From Meiothermus taiwanensis DSM 14542 (lineage in GTDB: Bacteria > Deinococcota > Deinococci > Deinococcales > Thermaceae), in assembly GCA_000482765.1 (NCBI GenBank), contig AXWR01000003.1, positions 62,001-126,000 of the forward strand: a stretch of DNA of 64,000 nt, written 5' to 3'. Under the pieces are notes generated by a model. The model did no database searches. It had not been told where the DNA came from and saw nothing but the letters and a program-made list of their open reading frames with translations. Shown piece by piece: positions 35,371 to 43,284 of the stretch; within the stretch, counting starts at the first letter, position 1; the number at the start of each line of letters is the position of its first letter. Both the position numbers and the translations under genes were made by a program.

Positions 35371-37128
35371 GTGAAACCGGTAGGCATGGTATTGGGTAGC
35401 CGCGAAGCCAAGGCCTTGGATTTCTGGGTTGCGGTCGAAGAGGGGCAGTACCTGCGCCTCGACGATCTGGTCTATGTGGAGTTTCCCCACCCCGACCCAA
35501 GCAAAGGCCGCGTGTGCTACTACGGCATGGTGGATCAGGTGATCAAGTTCTACGAGGGAAGCCCCTTCGATACCGACGTGTTCCTGGCCCGGCGCGACCT
35601 GCTGCCGGTGAGCCTCTCCTACGCCGCACACGTGCAGGTGACCCGGATTATGCCGGAGGAATACCTACCCCCCGACCCCGGTGCACCGGTCTATCTGGCG
35701 CAGGACGACTCGCTGGGGCTGGCTTTGTACTACGACCGGATGCAGGAACAAAAACTCCCGGTGGGTCTTTTGAAAAACGGCGAGGTGGCCTACATTAACT
35801 TCGAGTTTCTGAACGGCTTCAAGGGCGGGCACGTCAACATCTCGGGGGTCTCGGGGGTGGCCGCCAAAACCAGCTACGCCACCTTCCTGCTGCACAGCAT
35901 TTTTCAGTCATCCGCCAACCGGCAGAAAGCCAACACCAAGGCCCTCATCTTCAACGTCAAGGGGGAGGATCTCTTCTACCTCGACAAGGACAACAGCGGC
36001 CTGAACGACGAGGCCAGAGCCGCCTACCAAAAGCTGGGCCTGCCCGCCCAGGCCTTCCGCAGCGTGGCCTTCCTGGCTCCGCCCCGCAAAACCCCCGGCG
36101 ATATTCTGGCCGATGTGAGCCGCAGCGAAGCCAGCCCTTATTACTGGGACCTGGTGCAGTTCTGCCGCGAGGGCCTGCTGCCCTTCCTCTTCACCGACCG
36201 GGGGGCCATGAGCAACCTGGGCTTTCTGATTGACCAGGTAACCGAGCGCCTGCGCCGCCTGGTGGGCGATGGGAACGATAAGCAAAGCCAGCGGGGCCCC
36301 CACATTTTGGTGGAGGACTGGTCGGATGAGCTTTCGACCAGCGAAGCCCAGGTGCCATTTGATGAGCTGGGACGACAAAAGATCGTCACCTTTGCCCAGT
36401 TGGTGCGCTACATCGAGTTCAAGCTGTTGGGGCCCGAGTCTGCCGACGATGAAGAAAAGCAGAAGGGCGACCCGCGCTGGACAGCCCGGCAGGCTCGAGG
36501 CACCCTCGAGGCCTTCGTGCGGCGTCTGCGGGCTTCCATTGGCAACGTGGAGCACCTGATCCGAGGGGATAAACCCGGCAAAAGACCCAACCCCCTAGGC
36601 GGCCAGGCCCAGGTCAGCGTGGTGGACATTCACCAGCTCTCGGCACAGGCACAGATGTTTGTGGTGGGCTCCATTTTGCGGGAGGTGTTTGGCCGCAAAG
36701 AGCGGGGCGATTACGCCGGCCGGGTGTTTGTGGTGCTGGACGAGCTCAACAAGTACGCCCCCCGCGATGGTGAAAGCCCCATCAAAGACATCCTGCTGGA
36801 CATCGCCGAGCGCGGGCGCAGCCTGGGGGTGATTCTGATCGGCGCGCAACAAACCGCCTCCGAGGTGGAAAGCCGCATCGTCGGCAACGCCGCCATCCGG
36901 GTGGTAGGCCGGCTCGACGCTGCCGAGGCCGAGCGGCCCGAGTACCGCTACCTGCCTCCTTCCTTCCGCCAGCGGGCGGTAATCTTGCCGCAAGGAACCA
37001 TGATTATCCACCAGCCCGAGGTGCCGGTGCCGCTGGCCCTCACCTTTCCGCTGCCGGCCTGGGCCATGAAAAAAGACGAGGTGTGGGAGGATGTCTCAGC
37101 GCATACCTTATCCCGGCTGATAGACTAA
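35371..37128 (+). CDS. herA: HerA-like DNA translocase ATPase
   Basis: 585-residue hexameric P-loop ATPase of the HerA/FtsK group. A HAS-barrel-like N-terminal part (about residues 1-150) precedes Walker A in SGVSGVAAKTSYATFLL, where the usual Gly before Lys is Ala. Walker B is VFVVLDELNKYAP, and the arginine-finger region is IVGNAAIRVVGRLDAAEA. GTG 35371 is preferred because GGGAGGG lies 7 bases upstream; a TTG at 35347 inside the nurA end is less likely. The two genes are almost certainly one operon. Confidence 0.85.
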   Translation: MKPVGMVLGSREAKALDFWVAVEEGQYLRLDDLVYVEFPHPDPSKGRVCYYGMVDQVIKFYEGSPFDTDVFLARRDLLPVSLSYAAHVQVTRIMPEEYLPPDPGAPVYLAQDDSLGLALYYDRMQEQKLPVGLLKNGEVAYINFEFLNGFKGGHVNISGVSGVAAKTSYATFLLHSIFQSSANRQKANTKALIFNVKGEDLFYLDKDNSGLNDEARAAYQKLGLPAQAFRSVAFLAPPRKTPGDILADVSRSEASPYYWDLVQFCREGLLPFLFTDRGAMSNLGFLIDQVTERLRRLVGDGNDKQSQRGPHILVEDWSDELSTSEAQVPFDELGRQKIVTFAQLVRYIEFKLLGPESADDEEKQKGDPRWTARQARGTLEAFVRRLRASIGNVEHLIRGDKPGKRPNPLGGQAQVSVVDIHQLSAQAQMFVVGSILREVFGRKERGDYAGRVFVVLDELNKYAPRDGESPIKDILLDIAERGRSLGVILIGAQQTASEVESRIVGNAAIRVVGRLDAAEAERPEYRYLPPSFRQRAVILPQGTMIIHQPEVPVPLALTFPLPAWAMKKDEVWEDVSAHTLSRLID

Positions 37129-37158
37129 TTCTGGCTGTAACAGCCCTATGGCCTGTTG

Positions 37159-37800
37159 ATGGCAAAGGAGTCCGCCCCAAAAGCTCCGTTTGTGGATAAG
37201 AGCAACCTGCAAGCTGTACTGGGCATGTACGCCCAGGGGTATTTTCCCCTGGGAATCGAGCATGGCATCGGCTGGTTCGACCAGCGGGCCTACGGCACAC
37301 CCTACCGCGCGCTGATGCCGCTCGACGAACGCTTTCACATTCCCCGCAGTCTGAGGCGGGTCTTAAACAGCGACCGTTTTGAAATGCGAATCAATAGCGA
37401 TTTTGTAGGGGTTCTGGAGGGCTGTGCCACCCGGGGTTGGACGTATTCCAGCGAAACCTGGCTCACCCCGGAGGTGGCCGAGCTGTATATAAGCCTTCAT
37501 CAATACGGCTTTGCCCACAGCTTTGAGGCCTGGTGTGGCAACCAGCTTGCAGGCGGCATCCTGGGTGTTGCCCTGGGGGCGGCCTTCATTGGCGACAGTA
37601 TGTTTTACAGGGTTCCCAACGCCTCCAAGGTGGCTATGGTACGGTTGGTCGAGCACCTGCGCGCTCGAGGTTTCGAGATTTTTGATGTGCAGGTGCAAAA
37701 CCCCCACCTAGCCCGCTTCGGTGCCATCGAGGTAGACCCCCTCGAGTTTCGCCAGCAGCTATTGCGGGCCATCCAGAAGCCGGCCCGGTTTGTGGGCTAG
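37159..37800 (+). CDS. aat: leucyl/phenylalanyl-tRNA--protein transferase
   Basis: 213-residue N-end-rule enzyme that adds Leu or Phe to proteins with N-terminal Arg/Lys. The family GNAT-like core is visible: YAQGYFPLG, GWTYSSETWLTPEVAELYISLH, AHSFEAWCGNQLAGGILGVALGAAFIGDSMF and DVQVQNPHLARFGAIEV. It is close in length to other Aat. ATG 37159 is used (TTG 37156 directly precedes). Located 30 bases after herA, probably co-transcribed. Confidence 0.9.
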   Translation: MAKESAPKAPFVDKSNLQAVLGMYAQGYFPLGIEHGIGWFDQRAYGTPYRALMPLDERFHIPRSLRRVLNSDRFEMRINSDFVGVLEGCATRGWTYSSETWLTPEVAELYISLHQYGFAHSFEAWCGNQLAGGILGVALGAAFIGDSMFYRVPNASKVAMVRLVEHLRARGFEIFDVQVQNPHLARFGAIEVDPLEFRQQLLRAIQKPARFVG

Positions 37801-37813
37801 AGCGGCCCGTGAT

Positions 37814-37915
37814 ACCGGATTCAAAAAGATAATCTTCCAAAGCAAAGACCTCCAGAGGCTATCTTTTTGAATCCTAGAGCACTCCCTTCGGTCGGGTTGG
37901 TTCGGCACCTATGGC
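37814..37915. repeat. intergenic repeat with perfect 15-bp inverted arms
   Basis: GGATTCAAAAAGATA (37817-37831) and TATCTTTTTGAATCC (37860-37874) are perfect inverted arms around a 28-base loop. Then GCACTCCCTTCGGTCGGGTTGGTTCGGCACC follows. This is the best-preserved copy of the family in this window. It lies between convergent aat and gltA. Confidence 0.75.
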
Positions 37916-37926
37916 TGTACCGGCAG

Positions 37927-37959
37927 AAAAAAACACGGATGGCCTTCAGGAGCCATCCG
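37927..37959 (-). terminator. intrinsic terminator of gltA
   Basis: On the minus strand CGGATGGC (37952-37959) pairs with GCCATCCG (37936-37943) and is followed by TGTTTTTTT. An 8-bp stem, 8-base loop and a strong T-run, 20 bases after the gltA stop. Confidence 0.92.
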
Positions 37960-37977
37960 CTGCACAAAGCAAGAACC

Positions 37978-39120
37978 TTAGCGTTTAGACAGGGGTTTGT
38001 AGGGGAGGTCTAGCTTCCCAGTGTAGTGGGAGTCGGGGCGCAGCAAGCGGTTATCTACCTTGGTGTACTCCAGGATGTGGGCACACCAGCCCGAGATGCG
38101 GGCCACCGCAAAGATGGGCGTGAAGAACTCGAGGGGGTAGCCCAGGTCGGAGTACACCACCCCGGAGTAGAAGTCCACGTTGGGGTAGATGCCCTTGGGG
38201 TTGTAGATGGCCCCCGCCTGGCGCTCGAGCTCCTTCAAGATGGCGTACTCTTTGCTGTACCCCTGCTTGGCGGCCACCTCCCCTGCGTACTTGTCGAGCA
38301 CCCCAGCCCTGGGGTCGTAGGACTTGTAGACCCGGTGGCCCATGCCCATCACACGGCCCTTCTTGGCCTGCAGATCGGCCAGCCAGGCCGAGACGTTCTC
38401 GGGGGTGCCGATCTCGGCGATCATCTTCATCACCGCTTCGTTGGCACCGCCGTGCCGGGGCCCCTTAAGCGCCCCCACCGCGGCGACGATGGAGCTATAG
38501 ATGTCGGCCTGGGTGGAGTAGGTGGCGATGGCGGTAAAGGTGGAGGCATTGAAGCCGTGCTCGGCCTGCAAAATCAGGGCCACATCCATCAGCTTGGTTT
38601 CTTCCTTGCTGGGCACCTTGCCAGTGGACATGTAGAGGAAGTTGGCCGCATGGGACAGGCCCTTGCGGGGGGCCAGAATTTTTTGCCCCTCACGGTGACG
38701 CTTAGTGGCGGCCACGATGGTGGCAAACTTGGCGATGAGGGAGAGCGACTTCTCGTACAGGGCCTCGGGCGAGACGTCGCTTTCGGTGGGGTCGACCATG
38801 CCCAGCTCGCTCACCGCGGTGCGCAGCATGGACATGGGGTGGGCGTCGCGGGGGAACTGTTTGATTTGTTTGATAACCGAGGCTGGCAAGGCCCGCAGCG
38901 AGGCCAGCCTGGCGCTAAAGGCCTTAAGCTCGGCCTTGTTGGGTAGGTGGCCGTGCAGCAGTAGGTAGGTCACTTCCTCGAAGGTGGAGTACTCGGCGAG
39001 GTCCTGGATTTTGTAGCCCGCGTAGTACAGGCGGCCCTGGTCGCCATCGATGAAACACAGGCTACTTTCGGTGAAGATGACATCCTCTAGACCTCGAGCA
39101 ATCGCAACAGTTGCACTCAT
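37978..39120 (-). CDS. gltA: citrate synthase
   Basis: 380-residue type II-like short citrate synthase, the first step of the citric acid cycle. Catalytic residues are visible: His in [13 protein letters not shown], His in [15 protein letters not shown], and Asp in [14 protein letters not shown]. The start is ATG 39120 with AGGAG 8 bases upstream; the longer frame to 39201 is not family-like. A TACAAT -10 box (39166-39171) lies 45 bases upstream without an obvious -35. Ends at a clear terminator. Confidence 0.95.
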   Translation of the reverse strand: MSATVAIARGLEDVIFTESSLCFIDGDQGRLYYAGYKIQDLAEYSTFEEVTYLLLHGHLPNKAELKAFSARLASLRALPASVIKQIKQFPRDAHPMSMLRTAVSELGMVDPTESDVSPEALYEKSLSLIAKFATIVAATKRHREGQKILAPRKGLSHAANFLYMSTGKVPSKEETKLMDVALILQAEHGFNASTFTAIATYSTQADIYSSIVAAVGALKGPRHGGANEAVMKMIAEIGTPENVSAWLADLQAKKGRVMGMGHRVYKSYDPRAGVLDKYAGEVAAKQGYSKEYAILKELERQAGAIYNPKGIYPNVDFYSGVVYSDLGYPLEFFTPIFAVARISGWCAHILEYTKVDNRLLRPDSHYTGKLDLPYKPLSKR

Positions 39121-39165
39121 AATCGCTCCTTCAGTGCCCTGACCGCGGTCGGGGCTAGCCTGTGT

Positions 39166-39171
39166 ATTGTA
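39166..39171 (-). promoter_or_regulatory. candidate -10 box of gltA
   Basis: TACAAT on the minus strand in the short gap after the ThiF-like gene. It gives gltA a leader of about 38 bases with a ribosome binding site, unlike the many leaderless genes around it. Confidence 0.45.
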
Positions 39172-39179
39172 TCGCGTTC

Positions 39180-39980
39180 TTACACGGAAATTCCGCACCA
39201 AAGCTCATAATCTTGCAGTGTAGATACACTAGGCTGCTCACCGCACACCGGGCAGTCCGGGCGGCGGGGAAAGCTCAGGCGGCGAAACTGGGCCTGCAAG
39301 CCGTCGTAGAGCAACAGCTTGCCCGAGAGCACCTCCCCCAGCCCCAGCAACACCTTGAGAGCCTCGGTGGCCATCAGGCTGCCAATCACCCCCGGAAGAA
39401 CGCCAAACACCCCGGCCTCTGCGCAGTTGGGGACGGTGCCGGGCCTGGGCGGCTCAGGGAACAGGCAGCGGTAACAGGGGCCTCCCTGGTAGTGAAATAC
39501 CGAAAGCTGGCCCTCGAACTGGTGGATGGCCCCATACACCAGCGGTTTATCCAGCAGCACACAGGCATCGCTCAGCAGGTAGCGGGTAGGAAAATTATCG
39601 GTGCAGTCGATTACCAGATCGTAGGATTGCAGCAGGCCAAGGGCGTTTTCGGAGGTAATCCGCTCGGCATGGGCTTCTACCCGGATATGGGGGTTGAGGC
39701 TTTCCAGGCGGCTTCTGGCTACCTCGGCCTTGGGTTGCCCCACCGATGGGGTGTCGTAGAGCACCTGCCGCTGGAGGTTGGAAATATCCACCCGATCCAT
39801 CTCGACCAGGCCCAGCCGACCCCCCCCCGCCGCGGCCAGGTACATCGAGACCGGCGAGCCCAGCCCCCCGGCCCCCACCACCAGCACTGCGCTTTGCTTG
39901 AGCCGGGCCTGGCCGGCCCCCCCCACCCCGGGCAGCACGATGTGGCGGGCGTAGCGGTCTAGTTCCTCTTTGCTCCACAT
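39180..39980 (-). CDS. ThiF/MoeB/TtuC-like E1 adenylating enzyme
   Basis: 266-residue activating enzyme of the HesA/MoeB/ThiF family. It adenylates the C-terminal Gly of ubiquitin-like sulfur carriers. The nucleotide loop is [19 protein letters not shown] and the metal/ATP Asp lies in [15 protein letters not shown] zinc site is formed by CYRC and CPVC, and RQVLY follows the Arg finger region. In Thermus the homologous TtuC serves ThiS, MoaD and TtuB; the same is likely here. The start is ATG 39980, 6 bases after a TATAGT box (39987-39992). Confidence 0.88.
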   Translation of the reverse strand: MWSKEELDRYARHIVLPGVGGAGQARLKQSAVLVVGAGGLGSPVSMYLAAAGGGRLGLVEMDRVDISNLQRQVLYDTPSVGQPKAEVARSRLESLNPHIRVEAHAERITSENALGLLQSYDLVIDCTDNFPTRYLLSDACVLLDKPLVYGAIHQFEGQLSVFHYQGGPCYRCLFPEPPRPGTVPNCAEAGVFGVLPGVIGSLMATEALKVLLGLGEVLSGKLLLYDGLQAQFRRLSFPRRPDCPVCGEQPSVSTLQDYELWCGISV

Positions 39981-40089
39981 ACCAGCACTATAGCCAACCC
40001 GCTTATCCGAAACCCAGAGCGTATCCACAAAGCGGTTCCGTCTGCACCAGGCCCACCCAGGGCGGTGAAGGGTTCAAGCGCAAACAGCA

Positions 40090-40479
40090 TCATTCCTCGA
40101 GCCAGACCGGCACCTCTTCTGTTTGTGGCAGGCAAAAAGCCCGGAAGTTTCCGGTTCGCATATCAAAGATGACGTAGGGAACCCGCCAGTAAGCCTGCGC
40201 CCGATCCGCTTCACTGGGCAGCAGCGGGCCGCTGGGGTGGGAGTGGACAATGGCAACGAGCTCGAGGCCCCTTTGCTCAATGCGCCGGACGGCTTCCACA
40301 AGGGCCTGGGGGTCGGCCTCGTAACGCTCGCAGGGGCGCGGGTGAACGTTGCGCAGGGGCCAGAACTCCACCACCCGCCCGGCCCGGCCCACCCAGAGGC
40401 CCACACCTTCGTGGGGCAGGGCCGAGCGCAGGTAAGCGAGGGTTTGCTCGAGGCAGGCCTTGGGTAGCCGCAGCATCAT
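40090..40479 (-). CDS. JAMM/MPN+ metalloprotease-like protein
   Basis: 129-residue JAB1/MPN-domain protein with a complete zinc motif: Glu near residue 24 (PHEGVGLW), then HSHPSGPLLPSEAD (H-x-H ... S-x-x-D). Bacterial JAMM proteins release ubiquitin-like carriers such as TtuB or process sulfur carriers for cysteine or tRNA thiolation. It overlaps the DUF2461 gene by ATGA and lies 109 bases upstream of the ThiF-like gene on the same strand. ATG 40476 is an alternative start. Confidence 0.85.
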   Translation of the reverse strand: MMLRLPKACLEQTLAYLRSALPHEGVGLWVGRAGRVVEFWPLRNVHPRPCERYEADPQALVEAVRRIEQRGLELVAIVHSHPSGPLLPSEADRAQAYWRVPYVIFDMRTGNFRAFCLPQTEEVPVWLEE

Positions 40480-41159
40480 GGCTCGGTAGGCAGCAGCAAC
40501 ACCTCGCTCAAAAACCGATTGAGCGGCAGCAGATCACGAAACACTTTTTCTACGGTTGGGAGCAGTTCACCCGAGGTGACCACCTCTTCGGCAAGGGGAT
40601 ACGAAACCGTAAAGCTTCGCTGCTTGAGGTCTTCGATCAGGGGATGGTCGGGGCGGTAACCCCTGGGCGGGCGGGTGAGCTTGCCCTCCCCGTCGAGCTC
40701 GAGCCGCCTGCGCAGCCGCAGCCAGCGGGGATCCTGGCGGGCGATGGCCGCCCGGATGCGCCGCAGGTTCTCCGGCTCGGGCATCCAGATACCGGCCCCT
40801 AAGAAGCAGTTGTCGGGCTCGAGGTGAAGGTAAAAGCCTGGCATGTGCACATCCCGCCCCAGCCGGTGGCGAAACTGGGCTGCGGCGTGGGTCTTGTAGG
40901 GGGCTTTGTTGGCGCTGAAGCGGGTGTCGCGCTGGATGCGAAAGAGGCTCCGGGGGCCTGCTACATAATCGGGGCTGATTTTTTCCAGGTGAGGGGCGAA
41001 ATCGGCGATAAAGCGCAGAAACGGCTGCCGCACCAGGGCCTCGTAGCGGGGTTTGTTGGCCTGAAACCATTCGCGCCGGTTGTTGAAGCGCAGCTCGATC
41101 AGAAAATGGAAAAGCTCGGGGGAAAAATATGCTTGCTTTCCGGTGAGCAAAGCCGCCAT
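40476..41159 (-). CDS. DUF2461 family protein
   Basis: 227-residue protein matching the DUF2461/TIGR02453 pattern: FLIELRFNNRREWFQANKPRYEALV, DTRFSANKAPYKTHAAAQF, GFYLHLEPDNCFLGAGIWMPEPENLRRIR. No biochemical role is established. The start is set at ATG 41159, 7 bases after a TACTGT box (41167-41172); GTG 41168 would add 3 residues. Coupled to the JAMM gene. Confidence 0.83.
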   Translation of the reverse strand: MAALLTGKQAYFSPELFHFLIELRFNNRREWFQANKPRYEALVRQPFLRFIADFAPHLEKISPDYVAGPRSLFRIQRDTRFSANKAPYKTHAAAQFRHRLGRDVHMPGFYLHLEPDNCFLGAGIWMPEPENLRRIRAAIARQDPRWLRLRRRLELDGEGKLTRPPRGYRPDHPLIEDLKQRSFTVSYPLAEEVVTSGELLPTVEKVFRDLLPLNRFLSEVLLLPTEP

Positions 41160-41359
41160 ATCAGTCACAGTAGCCAGGGTGGGATCTGGTAATTGTTGGG
41201 GAGGCTCGAGTTGACGCTCGGCTCACCAGATAGACAAATACCCATTTCCGGCTAAGAAGTTCCGTTTCGACAGGCAGGGCCTTCGCCCTAGCAGATAGAA
41301 CCATTGCTAGGAACCCCGTGCCTGACCTTCCGAATTGACGCCATCTTTGGGGTTCGTAG

Positions 41360-41866
41360 TTAGTTGAGCTGGCCCAGCGCGGCCTGGAGCTGCTCCGGGC
41401 TCATATAGCCCCGCACCTCCCCCACCAGCCGGCCTTTGGAGTCGTAGAAAAAGTTGGAAGGATAGCCGTTTACCCGCAGCGACCTGGAAACGGTGCGCAG
41501 CGCATCCTGATAGACCACCGCGCTGGAAAAGCCCCGGGTGTCGTGGAACCGGCGCACCAGCTCCGCCGGCTCGCCATCGTTGACAAAGGCGAATTGCACG
41601 TCGGGCCGCTGGCGGGCCATTTCTTCGAACTCGGGGAGCTGGCGCTGGCAGTAGGTGCACCAGGTGGCCCAGACCGTGAGCACGGTGGGCTTTCCACTGC
41701 GCAAGACCGCGCTGCTACCATCCAGGCGAACCAACTGGGCCTGGGGCAGATCGCCCGCCCGCTGCGGCGGATTGGAAAACAGCGCCAGGGCCACCAATCC
41801 AACGGCGATCAGACCGACGATGCCCAGTTGCAAAGCCGGGGGGAGTTTTTTAGGAGCAGCTTCCAT
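41360..41866 (-). CDS. membrane-anchored TlpA/ResA-like thioredoxin
   Basis: 168-residue thiol-disulfide oxidoreductase. One N-terminal membrane anchor (LGIVGLIAVGLVALALF) precedes a periplasmic-type thioredoxin fold with active site WATWCTYCQRQLPE (C-T-Y-C) and the cis-Pro region VNGYPSNFF. Possible roles are cytochrome c maturation or disulfide reduction; no ccm gene is adjacent. The start is ATG 41866, 8 bases after a TAAACT box (41875-41880). The 190 bases downstream of its stop hold only GC-rich inverted segments and no gene. Confidence 0.87.
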   Translation of the reverse strand: MEAAPKKLPPALQLGIVGLIAVGLVALALFSNPPQRAGDLPQAQLVRLDGSSAVLRSGKPTVLTVWATWCTYCQRQLPEFEEMARQRPDVQFAFVNDGEPAELVRRFHDTRGFSSAVVYQDALRTVSRSLRVNGYPSNFFYDSKGRLVGEVRGYMSPEQLQAALGQLN

Positions 41867-41992
41867 CGCATTCAAGTTTAGCAGGGCCTGCCTACTCGGG
41901 GTGTGCACGCTCACACGCTCCAACCGGTAGGCCAGAACCCCGTTTTGAGGGCGGTGGGGTGGAGTGCGTGAAGCCGGGCGTATACTGCCTTT

Positions 41993-43270
41993 GTGTCCGC
42001 TCATTCCTCCGCACAATCCAGTGACAGCGTAGTGCCCATTCCCGCACAGGTGCGCAAAAACACCTGGCTGCTGGCCATCACCCAGGCCATCAACGGCGCG
42101 GGCATCCAGCTGGTGCCCACCTTTGGGGCCATCCAGGTGGTGATGCTGCTGGGCAACGCGGCTTTTGCAGGCTTAGCCACCAGTCTTTTATCACTGGCCA
42201 GGGTCATGACGGCCTTTTACGTTGGGCGCATGAGCGACCGGCGCGGAAGAAAAGCCGGGCTGTACCTGGGTTTGTGGCTGGCCCTGGTGGGGGCCTTGCT
42301 GATTGGTACCGCCACCCTGCTGGGGTCGTTTGCCTTGTTCTGTGCAGGGGCTTTAGTTTTTGGCAGCGGGGTGGGGGCGGTGCAACAGATGCGCGTAGCG
42401 GCGGCCGACATGTACCCTCCCAGCCGCCGGGCCGAGGGGCTGAGCCTGGTAGCCATGGGCTCTTTGTTCGGAGCCGGCCTCTCCCCCCTGCTGGTCTGGG
42501 TGGCCGAGCACCTGGGCCTGGCCCTGGGTTTGAACGAGATTGCCCTGGCCTGGCTGCTGGTACCGGCGCTGATTCTGCCGGGCTTTTTGCTGGTGCGAAG
42601 CATCCAGCCCGACCCCAAGCAGATGGCCCTCGAGCCCGCCCGGTATTACCCGGCCTGGGCTTTACAGGGCACGGCCTCGGCTTCGGAGGGCCTCGAGCAA
42701 AAAGACCTGGCCCGCGTCCGGGCGGCGGCCATCCTCACGGCGGTCACGGTGCAAGGGCAGATGGTCATGATGATGGCCATGACCGCGCTGGCCCTCAAGG
42801 CCCTGGATTGCAGCCTTTCGCAAATCTCCTTTTCGGTAGCCCTGCACGTGATGGGGATGTTCGCCTTTTCCTGGCCCATTGGCCGCCTGGCCGACCGGCT
42901 GGGCCGCAAGCCCGTGATTATGGCGGGGCTGGCGGTGGCGGGGCTGGGGGCCCTGCTGGTGGGGCTGGGTGAAGGCTACTGGGTGATCACCGCCGGCACC
43001 TTCTTGGTGGGGCTGGGCTGGTCGGGGGCTTTTCTGAGCGCCAACACCATGCTGACCGACGTAACACCCCCCACCCGGCGCGGCCAGGCCATCGGGGTGC
43101 TCGACCTGTGGTCCAACGTCGCCGGCATGAGCCTGCCCCTCCTGGGCGGGCTGATTGTGGAGGGGTTTGATCTTCACATGCTGGGCTTTTTTGGCGCGCT
43201 CCTGGTGCTGGTTCCGCTTTACAGTTTGTTTCTGGTGCGGGAACAGCAGCCCGGCGACTACCGTCCCTGA
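41993..43270 (+). CDS. MFS transporter
   Basis: 425-residue major facilitator with about 12 membrane segments. The loop 2-3 signature GRMSDRRGRKAG and its repeat GRLADRLGRKPVIM in the second half are clear, typical of DHA1-type drug/H+ antiporters. Substrate unknown. The start is GTG 41993, 6 bases after TATACT (41981-41986), a leaderless arrangement; divergent from the TlpA-like gene. 14 bases separate it from the helicase gene. Confidence 0.9.
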   Translation: MSAHSSAQSSDSVVPIPAQVRKNTWLLAITQAINGAGIQLVPTFGAIQVVMLLGNAAFAGLATSLLSLARVMTAFYVGRMSDRRGRKAGLYLGLWLALVGALLIGTATLLGSFALFCAGALVFGSGVGAVQQMRVAAADMYPPSRRAEGLSLVAMGSLFGAGLSPLLVWVAEHLGLALGLNEIALAWLLVPALILPGFLLVRSIQPDPKQMALEPARYYPAWALQGTASASEGLEQKDLARVRAAAILTAVTVQGQMVMMMAMTALALKALDCSLSQISFSVALHVMGMFAFSWPIGRLADRLGRKPVIMAGLAVAGLGALLVGLGEGYWVITAGTFLVGLGWSGAFLSANTMLTDVTPPTRRGQAIGVLDLWSNVAGMSLPLLGGLIVEGFDLHMLGFFGALLVLVPLYSLFLVREQQPGDYRP

Positions 43271-43284
43271 TCCACGTTTGCAGC

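Noticed and set aside
37817..37874. The 15-bp inverted repeat as terminator of aat
   Set aside because: The arms are AT-rich with a 28-base loop and no T-run; partial copies elsewhere show it is a dispersed repeat.
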